This document shows, in pieces, positions 1 through 7,331 of a stretch of 42,616 nucleotides of DNA. The number at the start of each line of letters is the position of its first letter. The first letter of the stretch is position 1. This DNA is from an uncultured Mucilaginibacter sp. (GTDB taxonomy: Bacteria > Bacteroidota > Bacteroidia > Sphingobacteriales > Sphingobacteriaceae), in the NCBI RefSeq assembly GCF_903893715.1, contig NZ_CAITNG010000036.1:1-42616 (forward strand). Reading direction: 5' to 3'. Both the position numbers and the translations under genes were made by a program. The notes under the pieces are model-generated. The model had not been told where the DNA came from and did no database searches. It saw only the letters and a list, made by a program, of their open reading frames with translations.

Positions 1-819
1 AAGTATTTGTACACCAATCCTTTGAGTGTTTCGGATGACTTGCCTTTTCAGCAACGCTGGTCGAAGGATAGGGTAGGGTACATCGGCTACTCGGATTGCT
101 GTCCGCCCAACGTGGTACGCACTATTGCCGAGCTGAGCAATTATGTGTACAGCCTGTCGGAAAAGGGCCTTTACTTTAACCTTTATGGTGGGAACAATCT
201 GTCGACCACTTTAAAGAATGGCAAAGCGATAAAAATTGCAGAGCAAACCGATTACCCCTGGAACGGGGATATCAGGTTTACGGTAAACCAAGCACCTGAA
301 TCTGCTTTTTCGATGTTTTTTAGGATACCGGGATGGTGTACAGACGCTAAACTGACCGTGAACGGCAAACCCACATCCATAAAATTAATACCCGGCGAAT
401 ATGCCGAATTGAACGCCCAATGGAAAGCCGGCGACAAGATAGAACTGAATTTAGCCATGCCCGTAACCATGGTGGAGGCCAACCCGCTGGTAGAAGAAAC
501 GCGTAACCAAATAGCCGTAAAGCGAGGCCCGGTAGTGTATTGTATCGAGTCTGCAGGGATACCGAAGGACGCGAAGGTGCTGGATCTGTCACTTTCATCG
601 CATATCGACCTAAAACCCGAGAAGATAGTTATAGACCATAGTAATTTGGTTGGCTTATCAGGTACGGCGAGCATGCAAAATACGATTTGGAAGAACCGGT
701 TGTACCAAACAGTTCCCGCAAAGGATGCTGGTACAGTAAACATTCAATTGATACCTTATTTTGCCTGGGGCAACCGCGGGCATGTAGAGATGGAAACCTG
801 GATACCGGTGAGCAGGTAG
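1..819 (+). CDS. GH127 beta-L-arabinofuranosidase, 3' part (start lies outside the window)
   Basis: The frame is open from base 1, so the start and the N-terminal catalytic barrel lie upstream; 272 codons remain. The fragment contains the signature CCPPNVVR, with the double cysteine at fragment residues 33-34. In characterised GH127 enzymes (HypBA1 type) one of these cysteines is the nucleophile and both take part in zinc binding. The rest, with stretches such as RIPGW, VNGK and KRGPVVYCIE, matches the beta-sandwich C-terminal domains of the DUF1680/GH127 family. The family releases beta-L-arabinofuranose from plant glycans. This fits the GH43, GH53, GH2 and GH78 enzymes elsewhere in the window. 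GH127-like families such as GH146 share the motif, so the exact substrate is uncertain. Nothing suggests a pseudogene; the truncation is only the window edge. Confidence 0.88.
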   Translation, partial: KYLYTNPLSVSDDLPFQQRWSKDRVGYIGYSDCCPPNVVRTIAELSNYVYSLSEKGLYFNLYGGNNLSTTLKNGKAIKIAEQTDYPWNGDIRFTVNQAPESAFSMFFRIPGWCTDAKLTVNGKPTSIKLIPGEYAELNAQWKAGDKIELNLAMPVTMVEANPLVEETRNQIAVKRGPVVYCIESAGIPKDAKVLDLSLSSHIDLKPEKIVIDHSNLVGLSGTASMQNTIWKNRLYQTVPAKDAGTVNIQLIPYFAWGNRGHVEMETWIPVSR

Positions 820-934
820 GTATGCTACAAAAAAAAGATAATGAACAAGCCAATGGTTGATGATTAGCTCAATCATAAATGGCGCTATTTACATAGCGGT
901 TAAAAAATGATATGCATACTGTAATCAATAATTG

Positions 935-942
935 TATTTTTG
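935..942 (+). promoter_or_regulatory. Bacteroidota -7 promoter element for the gene at 960
   Basis: TATTTTTG matches the Bacteroidota -7 consensus TAnnTTTG exactly and lies 17 bases before the ATG at 960. The gap 820-959 shows no convincing -33 TTG at the usual spacing, so this is a candidate. It implies a short leader and argues for starting the gene at 960 rather than at the in-frame ATG at 912, which lies upstream of the element. Confidence 0.5.
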
Positions 943-959
943 CGCCCAAATACATCTAT

Positions 960-2021
960 ATGGCCCGCAAAAGTTACCTATTCACCTTTTTTTTAACCAT
1001 CATATTTTCGACAGGTTTCGCGCAACAGCAGTCGGGCAGTACCGATCCGGGCAAACCTAATACATTAGATATCCATTTTAACGGTTTTGCTTTTTTAGAC
1101 GATCATGAATATGATGCGCTAATCCCCTTGCGCAAGACCATATCGGGTACACGTACCGCCATCGACCTTGGTTTAAACGTTGATAGCCTGAACCATTTTG
1201 TTGTAGGTACAAACGCCCTGCACGAGTTTGGAGCCATACCCTATTTTTTAACACTGGACCCGGTTGCCTATTATAGCCGTACCGAAAAAAACTGGTTGTT
1301 CAATGCAGGTGAGTTCCCGAGACAGGACTTGTTGACCCAGTACCCACGAGCTTTATTGAACGATACGATGATGTATTACCGGCCCAATGTTCAGGGCTTG
1401 TTGCTGCGCAATACCAATAAGTTTGGTTACGAAACCGGCTGGATAGATTGGATAAGCCGCCAAACCCCAACCCAACGCAACCAATTTATGGCCGGGCAGT
1501 TAGGTACAACCATCCCAAATCCGGGGCATGCTTTTTATATTTCGCATTATTTTTTATTTGAACACAACGCCGGTTCAAAAAGCGATACCGCTGCCGATAT
1601 ACAAGACAGCGGCGGCGGCCAGCTACGATTAGGGCTGGATTATAGCCACAAAACAATATTTGATTCATTGAAAATCGAAGCAGGCGAGATGTTGACAGGG
1701 CACCGTACGCGTTCGCAATATCAGTTTGTGTTTTCGCACGGGTTTGTGGCAAGCCTGTTTTTAAGCTATAAGTGTTTCGCATTGTTTGATGAGTTTTATA
1801 AAGGCGACCCTAATTACCTCACCTACGCCGATCCTTTTTATTCGAAACCCATCTATAACCGTGTGGATCTAATCTATACCCCTTTTGTTGGCAAACACTT
1901 AAAAGGACAATTTATTTTAGGCCTGCACCAATCGCCGGCACGTTTAACCGACAGCCAACCAGCCTTTAGAGTAGTTTATGATTTTGGCCGGAAAGTACTG
2001 GCGCGGTTTAGTGATTTTTAA
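960..2021 (+). CDS. Uncharacterised secreted protein, probable outer-membrane beta-barrel
   Basis: This 353-residue protein has a clear signal peptide: MARKSY, a hydrophobic stretch, then cleavage near GFAQ|QQS. An upstream in-frame ATG at 912 is rejected because the hydrophobic signal and a promoter element both favour 960. The mature part alternates polar and aromatic residues in many short strands (for example FVFSHGFVASLFLSYK, HLKGQFILGLHQ) and ends in phenylalanine after ARFSDF. These features are usual for outer-membrane barrels with a C-terminal aromatic residue. I do not recognise the family, and no catalytic motif is evident. It stands alone between a GH127 gene on the same strand and the convergent arginase gene, only 7 bases away. 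A substrate-specific porin is possible, but that is inference from strand pattern alone. Confidence 0.6.
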   Translation: MARKSYLFTFFLTIIFSTGFAQQQSGSTDPGKPNTLDIHFNGFAFLDDHEYDALIPLRKTISGTRTAIDLGLNVDSLNHFVVGTNALHEFGAIPYFLTLDPVAYYSRTEKNWLFNAGEFPRQDLLTQYPRALLNDTMMYYRPNVQGLLLRNTNKFGYETGWIDWISRQTPTQRNQFMAGQLGTTIPNPGHAFYISHYFLFEHNAGSKSDTAADIQDSGGGQLRLGLDYSHKTIFDSLKIEAGEMLTGHRTRSQYQFVFSHGFVASLFLSYKCFALFDEFYKGDPNYLTYADPFYSKPIYNRVDLIYTPFVGKHLKGQFILGLHQSPARLTDSQPAFRVVYDFGRKVLARFSDF

Positions 2022-2028
2022 TGAAAGG

Positions 2029-3000
2029 TTAAACGAAAACCTGCGCCTGTTCAATAATTGTTGTCGTAATTGCATTTAAAATGTCGAAAGAGATTTCGGC
2101 CATTCGGTTCCCGTGGCTGTCAAGTAGCGGATTGACCTCGGCAATTTCAAGCCCGATTACCTTTCCTGACTTTATGATCCCATTGATCAATTTAATGATC
2201 TCGAATTGATCGAAGCCCTTACCAACAGGAGTGCCTGTGCCGTCGGAAACCAGGTCGCAATCCAAACTGTCCACATCGAGTGAGATATAGATTAAGTCGC
2301 AACCAGTCAATCTTTTCAGGCTTTCCTTTACACAGACATCCAATCCGCGTAAGCGCGCTTCACTAACGGAATAGTTTTTTATCCCCAGGGATGCAATGGC
2401 TATATCTTCCGCTTCCTCGGTGTCGCGAACGCCAAAATAAATCAAATGTTGAGCTTCCAGTTTAGGTTTATCTGTGCCGACAGCTTTCATCTGATCCCAA
2501 AAATGCAAGGTATCGCCATCTACAGGGTTGATCGAAGCATCCCGGTTATCGTATCCTAAAGCAGCGGCCAGGGGCATACCGTGTACATTTCCCGATGGCG
2601 AGGTATAGGGCGAATGCAGGTCGGCATGCGCATCGAACCATATAACACCTAATTGCAAATTAGGGAAAGCAGCTTTGATGCCGCTGATGGTTCCGAGTGC
2701 CGATGAGTGGTCGCCCGAAAATACCAAAGGCAGGTACCCTGTCTGCAGGTTGCGGCAAACTGACTCGGCAACGCGGGTACATTGCTCGTAAACCTTTTCA
2801 ATTCTTTTGGCAAAGGTGTTTCGGTCCTTCTGGTATATAGTTTCGTTATGTGTAACCAAGTCTTCAAAAGGGAATTTATTGAAATAATCGTTCCCTTTAT
2901 TAATGGCCGCTATCTCGATGGCATCCACACCCATGTCCGACCCGCGTGTTCCGGCGCCTATGTCTGAACGGTTTTTGATGAGTTTGATGGCACGCTTCAT
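2029..3000 (-). CDS. rocF: Arginase
   Basis: This 323-residue protein hydrolyses L-arginine to ornithine and urea in the cytoplasm. All six manganese ligands of the arginase/ureohydrolase family are visible: His98 (GDHSS), Asp123, His125 and Asp127 (DAHADLHSP), and Asp242 and Asp244 (SLDVDSLD). The [12 protein letters not shown] segment after the DAHAD box matches the arginine-binding loop of true arginases and is less like agmatinase. The start ATG overlaps the stop codon of the upstream aminotransferase gene by 4 bases (ATGA), so the two are almost certainly translationally coupled. The pair makes an arginine to ornithine to glutamate-semialdehyde route. Formiminoglutamase is the main alternative, but the ornithine aminotransferase partner speaks for arginase. 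Confidence 0.93.
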   Translation of the reverse strand: MKRAIKLIKNRSDIGAGTRGSDMGVDAIEIAAINKGNDYFNKFPFEDLVTHNETIYQKDRNTFAKRIEKVYEQCTRVAESVCRNLQTGYLPLVFSGDHSSALGTISGIKAAFPNLQLGVIWFDAHADLHSPYTSPSGNVHGMPLAAALGYDNRDASINPVDGDTLHFWDQMKAVGTDKPKLEAQHLIYFGVRDTEEAEDIAIASLGIKNYSVSEARLRGLDVCVKESLKRLTGCDLIYISLDVDSLDCDLVSDGTGTPVGKGFDQFEIIKLINGIIKSGKVIGLEIAEVNPLLDSHGNRMAEISFDILNAITTTIIEQAQVFV

Positions 3001-4256
3001 AGCTTTTGGGCGTATTCTTTTAACGATTTGTGGATGATTTCCAATGATTCGTTGATTTGCTCTTTTGAGATTGCCAGGGGTGGGGCCAGCCGGATCTTGT
3101 TACCATGTGTAGGTTTGGTTAGCAGCCCGTTTTCAGCAAATTTAAGGCAAAGCCGCCAGGCCATGTCCGACGTTTCGGGGCAGTCGATCACAATCGCGTT
3201 TAGCAAGCCTTTTCCCCTAACTGTTGTAATGATTCCAGTCTCCGCTGCAATTTCCCTTAGTCCATCGCGGAACAATGCGCCCATTTTTTGCGCGTTGCCC
3301 GAAAGGTCTTCGTCTATAGCAACTTGTAGTGCCTCCAGGGCGACAGCACAGGCCAGAGGATTGCCTCCAAAGGTCGATCCGTGTTCGCCAGGCAGTATGG
3401 TCAGCATTACCTCGTCGTTTGCCAGAACAGCCGAGACTGGCATTACCCCGCCCGAAAGCGCTTTCCCTAAGATGAGGACATCAGGTTGGTGGGCGGGTGC
3501 TGTTATATCATAACTGCACAAAAAATTGCCGGTGCGTGCAATGCCGGTTTGTATCTCGTCGGCGATATACAACACGTTGTATTTTTTGCACAAGGCGCTT
3601 ACCCCTGCAAGGTAATTTGCATCGGGTACAATAACGCCCGCCTCGCCTTGTATGGGTTCGACTATAAAGCCGGCAATATATGGGTCGGCTTCCAGTATTG
3701 TTTCCAAAGCATGTAAATCATTATAGGGTATATGGACAAACCCGGGAACAAATGGCCCGAATCCTGATTTGGCAGTATCATCGGTAGAAGCAGAGATGAC
3801 CGAGATGGTGCGGCCGTGGAAGTTTTCGTTAGCAAATATAATCGTTGCCTTATTTTCGGGTATCCCTTTTACTTTATAGGCCCATTTACGGCAAAGTTTG
3901 AGCGCGCTTTCCACGGCTTCGACGCCGGAGTTCATTAACAGTACTTTATCAAACCCAAAAAGTTTACTCATCATGGCTTCCAGCTCGCCCAATTTATTGT
4001 TGTAAAAGGCACGCGAGGTGAGGGTAAGCTTTTCGGCCTGTGTTTTTAGGGCCCCGATGATGCGTGGGTGGCAATGCCCCTGGTTTACCGCAGAGTAAGC
4101 GGACAAAAAATCAAAATAGCGTTTCCCTTTGATATCCCAAAGGAAAACACCTTTCCCTTTTTCGAGAACAACAGGAAGCGGATGATAGTTGTGTGCACCA
4201 TACCTCTGCTCGCGTTCCATAAAAGTGGTTTCCGAATCTGTTTCAAGAAAATTCAT
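2997..4256 (-). CDS. rocD: Ornithine aminotransferase (ornithine-oxo-acid transaminase)
   Basis: This 419-residue class III PLP-dependent aminotransferase has the features of ornithine delta-aminotransferases: an early [17 protein letters not shown] segment, [13 protein letters not shown] for cofactor phosphate binding, the DEIQTG motif with the PLP-pyridine Asp near 233, and the Schiff-base lysine at about 265 in LGKALSGG. It converts ornithine and 2-oxoglutarate into glutamate-5-semialdehyde and glutamate. It is the first gene of a two-gene operon with arginase. Upstream, a near-consensus -7 element lies in a symmetric AT-rich region shared with the divergent Lrp-family gene, which suggests control by that regulator. 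Acetylornithine aminotransferase is the related alternative, but length, motifs and the arginase neighbour favour ornithine aminotransferase. Confidence 0.93.
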   Translation of the reverse strand: MNFLETDSETTFMEREQRYGAHNYHPLPVVLEKGKGVFLWDIKGKRYFDFLSAYSAVNQGHCHPRIIGALKTQAEKLTLTSRAFYNNKLGELEAMMSKLFGFDKVLLMNSGVEAVESALKLCRKWAYKVKGIPENKATIIFANENFHGRTISVISASTDDTAKSGFGPFVPGFVHIPYNDLHALETILEADPYIAGFIVEPIQGEAGVIVPDANYLAGVSALCKKYNVLYIADEIQTGIARTGNFLCSYDITAPAHQPDVLILGKALSGGVMPVSAVLANDEVMLTILPGEHGSTFGGNPLACAVALEALQVAIDEDLSGNAQKMGALFRDGLREIAAETGIITTVRGKGLLNAIVIDCPETSDMAWRLCLKFAENGLLTKPTHGNKIRLAPPLAISKEQINESLEIIHKSLKEYAQKL

Positions 4257-4285
4257 AATTTTTGGTTTTGCAGTACAATAATAAG

Positions 4286-4354
4286 AAAATTTAATTTTTA
4301 TACCTATTTTTAAATTAAAATTTAATATATTGGTAACATTAAAAATTAAATTTG
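4286..4354. promoter_or_regulatory. Divergent rocD/lrp promoter region with mirror-image operator arms
   Basis: A perfect 14-base inverted repeat, AAATTTAATTTTTA (4287-4300) and its complement (4340-4353), has arms 53 bases apart start to start, about five helical turns. A third, palindromic site, TTAAATT-AA-AATTTAA, sits between them at 4310-4325. The right arm contains the start of TAAATTTG (4347-4354), an exact TAnnTTTG -7 element 20 bases before the lrp ATG at 4375. The left arm read on the minus strand gives TAAATTTT (4293-4286), one base off consensus, 29 bases before the rocD ATG. The layout suits binding by an oligomeric Lrp/AsnC protein that controls itself and rocD. Sites and repeats are seen directly; binding is inferred. 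Confidence 0.6.
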
Positions 4355-4374
4355 ACTTTTATTAATTAATTGCA

Positions 4375-4827
4375 ATGGATACACTTGATACAATTGACCT
4401 CGAAATATTAAAACAGCTGGATGATGACGGCCGCATGGCCTATTCTACTATCGCGTCTACGCTCGGCGTATCGAACACGATGATACACCAACGGATTGCC
4501 CGCCTTACCGAACAGGGGATACTGGTGGGTATTAAGCCTGTGTTGAATGAAAAGAAGATTGGTTACGACTGGGCCGCTTTTACAGGGATAACCCTGGAAC
4601 GGGATCAGGATTCGTACCGCATTATAGAAGAATTGAAAAAGATACCCGAGATTACCGAGTGTTACTTTATTACGGGAGGCTATACGCTTTATTTAAAGAT
4701 TGTAGCGCGGGACCATGAACACATGCGCAAGATTTTATATGATAAGATCGACACGATACAAGGCATAGCCAAAACAAACTCTATTATTGAATTGGGATGT
4801 GCGTTTAAACGAAATGTGATTTCCTGA
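4375..4827 (+). CDS. Lrp/AsnC family transcriptional regulator
   Basis: This 150-residue protein has the standard family layout. An N-terminal winged helix-turn-helix covers about residues 5-55 (DTIDLEILKQLDDDGRMAYS, then a recognition helix with SNTMIHQRI and a wing RLTEQGILVG). The C-terminal RAM ligand-binding domain (about 65-145) includes the ITECYFITGGYTLYLKI strand-turn with the conserved double glycine. These proteins form dimers to octamers and respond to amino acids. Placement divergent from ornithine aminotransferase and arginase suggests it senses arginine, ornithine or a related amino acid and controls that operon and itself. The effector cannot be read from sequence. No strong Shine-Dalgarno sequence is seen, as is normal in Bacteroidota. 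Confidence 0.93.
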   Translation: MDTLDTIDLEILKQLDDDGRMAYSTIASTLGVSNTMIHQRIARLTEQGILVGIKPVLNEKKIGYDWAAFTGITLERDQDSYRIIEELKKIPEITECYFITGGYTLYLKIVARDHEHMRKILYDKIDTIQGIAKTNSIIELGCAFKRNVIS

Positions 4828-4930
4828 ATCTTGTCTTGGTTTTCAAAGCGTTTGGTTTTTCCACAATAAGGCTATTTTTCAACAAGCGTTATCTTAATTT
4901 CCAGTAAACGCAGGGATAACATTGCAGGGG

Positions 4931-4938
4931 TATTTTTG
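4931..4938 (+). promoter_or_regulatory. Bacteroidota -7 promoter element for the gene at 4955
   Basis: TATTTTTG matches TAnnTTTG exactly, 16 bases before the ATG at 4955, within the 127-base gap after the Lrp-family gene. No clear -33 TTG is visible at 19-21 bases upstream. The element suggests that the downstream gene has its own promoter and is not read through from the regulator gene. Confidence 0.5.
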
Positions 4939-4954
4939 GGAAAGCTGAATTTTT

Positions 4955-6073
4955 ATGAAGAACTTGATATTGACTTTGTTAGCCGTTACGCTTTGCTCGT
5001 CACTGTTGGCGCAGCCGCTCAAAACCCAAAATGTTGTTATCGTTACCATAGACGGCCTGCGCTGGCAGGAGGTTTTTCGTGGTGCGGATTCGGCACTTGT
5101 TGATTCAAAGTACACGAGCGACAAGGATGCTGTGCAAAAGCAATTCTGGTCGGCTACAACTGCGGAGCGGAGGAAATTGCTGTTCCCTTTTATATGGTCG
5201 ACAATGGTGCAGAACGGGCAGGTGTATGGCAACAGGGATGCCGGCAATAAAAGCGAGGTGGCCAACAAGTACTTTTTTTCGTATCCCGGATATAACGAGC
5301 TTTTTACCGACTTTCCCGACCCCCGCATCAATAGCAATGGCCCTTTGGATAACCCAAACGAAAATGTATTGGAGTATATCAATAAACAAAAAGAATTTAA
5401 CGATAAAGTTGCCGTATTTGCATCCTGGGAAAGGTTTCCGCAGATATTGAATGTGAAACGATCGGGATTGATGGTAAATGCCGGTTTTATGGACCTGAAA
5501 CTGCCTGTGATGAGCGAGCATTTGCAATACCTGAACGAACTGCAGCATAAAGCCCCCACCTATTTAGGCGATTCGACAAGGATAGATTTTCTGACCTTTG
5601 AGTTTGCCAAAGAGTATTTAAAACAGTACCAGCCCCGTGTGTTGTATATGGCATTTGATGAAACGGATGAAATGGCGCATGCCGGGTATTATAAATTTTA
5701 CCTCGACCGCGCGCACCAGGAAGACGGTTTTATAAAAGAAATATGGGAGTACCTGCAAAGCAACCCTGCGTATAAAGATAAGACGACACTTATAGTAACC
5801 TGCGACCACGGCAGGGGTGATGAACCTTTGGCAAGCTGGTGCAACCATGGTTTATTTATCGCGCCGCACTCAGAGCAAACCTGGTTAGCTGTGATGGGAC
5901 CGGATACCCCTTCGATGGGTGAAATGAAAGCGGGTGGCATCGTTTATCAAAAGCAAATGGCGCAAACCATAGCCAAATTATTGGGTCTCGACTTTAAAGC
6001 CGCTGCAGGGCACGAGGTTGCCGATGCAATTGATAATGTTATCGGCCTGCAAAGGGTTGTAGCTTCAAAGTAA
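4955..6073 (+). CDS. Secreted alkaline-phosphatase-superfamily hydrolase
   Basis: This 372-residue protein carries a signal peptide (MKNLILTLLAVTLCSSLLAQ, cleavage about residue 20), so it is exported. The alkaline phosphatase superfamily metal-site pattern is present: the first Asp in VTIDGLRW (about residue 33), a second site in DETDEMAHAG, Asp-His in TCDHGRGDE and a further His in WCNHG. These would hold two metal ions for hydrolysis of phosphate mono- or diesters, or sulfate esters. The first motif lacks the Thr or Ser usually placed two to five residues after the first Asp as nucleophile; a tryptophan-glutamine pair stands there instead. Substrate is therefore unclear. It converges on the serine hydrolase gene with only 10 bases between stops. 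Confidence 0.75.
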   Translation: MKNLILTLLAVTLCSSLLAQPLKTQNVVIVTIDGLRWQEVFRGADSALVDSKYTSDKDAVQKQFWSATTAERRKLLFPFIWSTMVQNGQVYGNRDAGNKSEVANKYFFSYPGYNELFTDFPDPRINSNGPLDNPNENVLEYINKQKEFNDKVAVFASWERFPQILNVKRSGLMVNAGFMDLKLPVMSEHLQYLNELQHKAPTYLGDSTRIDFLTFEFAKEYLKQYQPRVLYMAFDETDEMAHAGYYKFYLDRAHQEDGFIKEIWEYLQSNPAYKDKTTLIVTCDHGRGDEPLASWCNHGLFIAPHSEQTWLAVMGPDTPSMGEMKAGGIVYQKQMAQTIAKLLGLDFKAAAGHEVADAIDNVIGLQRVVASK

Positions 6074-6083
6074 GGTCTTATTC

Positions 6084-7295
6084 TTACTTTGTAATTGGCA
6101 GGGCATCCAACACACTTTTTACCATGCCGTCCATCGCCTTACTGTCAATCCATCGGGCTACAACAACCAATTCGTGTTCCGGGTCGCAATAAATCATGTT
6201 CGTTCCGTTGCCGATGTGTACCCAGGCTTTTTCGGGGGCTGATGGCATTAGTTTTTTACCGGTGTTTAAAAACCAGTTCATGTAACCGTATTCTGGGTTG
6301 GCGGCTGTGGGTGTTAAAGCCTGGTCGACCCATTTGCGGCTGATGAGTTGCTTGCCGTTCCAGTTACCATAATGCATGGTCAATAGGCCGAAACGGGCCA
6401 TATCGTAAGCGTTGATGAACATGCCCCCACCCCAATGCCCGCCTCCGCTAACGGATTGCACAGGTTGCCCGTCGAGTACGATCCACGAGTTGGTATAACC
6501 ATTCCAGCGCCAGGTGTTGGAGGCGCCGATGGGGTCCATAATTTGTTCTTTTAATACCTGCGGCAAAGGCCTGCGCCAAACGCTTGTCGCGGCAAGCGCC
6601 AAAGCATTTACCCGTACATCGTTATACTTCCATACGGTGCCGGGTGCGTTGCGTTTGCGTGTTTGCCATTGGCTCATATCGCCTTCGGGGCGGTCGGCCC
6701 AGTCGGGTTTGCCCCAAAGCGTGCCTTCCCAATCGCTGGTTTGGCGCAGCATTACTTCCCAGGTGAGGGTGCGGTCGTGCTCGGTATCAAAAGGGTATAT
6801 CAGGTCGGGAGTGCCGGTGCTGCCGGGATGATAAAGTTCGATAGGAGGAACGTATTTGGATACCGTGTCCATTGTGCTGCCGATGAGTCCTTTGTCAACA
6901 GCCAAACCGATAACGGTGGACAAAAAGCTTTTGGTTACGCTATGCGTCATATCGACGCGCGATGGGTCGCCCCATTCGGCAACGATATAACCTTTGTAGA
7001 TGATGAGCCCGGTTGGCGCGCCACGGTCTTTTAAAGGGCCAATGGGCTGACTGAAAGGTTCTTTACCGAAGCCTTGAAACTGGGCCGCTACCGCCTCGCG
7101 GGGTGCTTTTACCTCGTGGGCTATGGCAAAATCGATGGCTTGTTTAACGGCTTTTTCATCGAGGCCGAGTTTGGCAGGTGCCTGTTGCTGCCACGAGCCT
7201 ACAGGTGGAAAGTAATCGACAGGTTTTGCCGTTTTCTGGGCATAAGCCGACAAAAAAAGGCATAGAACAGCTATAAATAGTAAGGGCTTTTTCAT
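6084..7295 (-). CDS. Secreted serine hydrolase of the beta-lactamase/penicillin-binding protein-like family
   Basis: The start is taken at 7295 (MKKPLLFIAVLCLF), because this gives a proper signal peptide ending near SAYAQ; an in-frame Met 11 codons earlier only adds a non-signal leader. The 403-residue product has the SxxK motif SVTK (119-122) inside THSVTKSFLST, with Ser119 as nucleophile and Lys122 as general base. A tyrosine motif follows in WKYNDV. These are the marks of class C beta-lactamase-like esterases, peptidases and 6-aminohexanoate-dimer hydrolase relatives. It lies 36 bases downstream of the GH78 gene on the same strand, so the two are probably cotranscribed. An esterase that removes acyl groups from pectic oligosaccharides would fit that neighbour, but this is inference. 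Confidence 0.82.
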   Translation of the reverse strand: MKKPLLFIAVLCLFLSAYAQKTAKPVDYFPPVGSWQQQAPAKLGLDEKAVKQAIDFAIAHEVKAPREAVAAQFQGFGKEPFSQPIGPLKDRGAPTGLIIYKGYIVAEWGDPSRVDMTHSVTKSFLSTVIGLAVDKGLIGSTMDTVSKYVPPIELYHPGSTGTPDLIYPFDTEHDRTLTWEVMLRQTSDWEGTLWGKPDWADRPEGDMSQWQTRKRNAPGTVWKYNDVRVNALALAATSVWRRPLPQVLKEQIMDPIGASNTWRWNGYTNSWIVLDGQPVQSVSGGGHWGGGMFINAYDMARFGLLTMHYGNWNGKQLISRKWVDQALTPTAANPEYGYMNWFLNTGKKLMPSAPEKAWVHIGNGTNMIYCDPEHELVVVARWIDSKAMDGMVKSVLDALPITK

Positions 7296-7331
7296 GAAAA
7301 CAAGATAAGCAGAAAAAGTATTAAACAAACG

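Noticed and set aside
912..959. Earlier in-frame start of the protein at 960
   Set aside because: It would place an exact TAnnTTTG promoter element inside the coding region and bury the signal peptide after 16 residues.
2997..4256. Acetylornithine aminotransferase (argD) call
   Set aside because: The overlap with arginase and the ornithine-aminotransferase-type motifs favour rocD, and no arginine-biosynthesis genes are near.
4894..5559. 221-codon minus-strand ORF
   Set aside because: It overlaps the alkaline-phosphatase-superfamily gene, which has clear motifs and a signal peptide; no recognisable domain on the minus strand.
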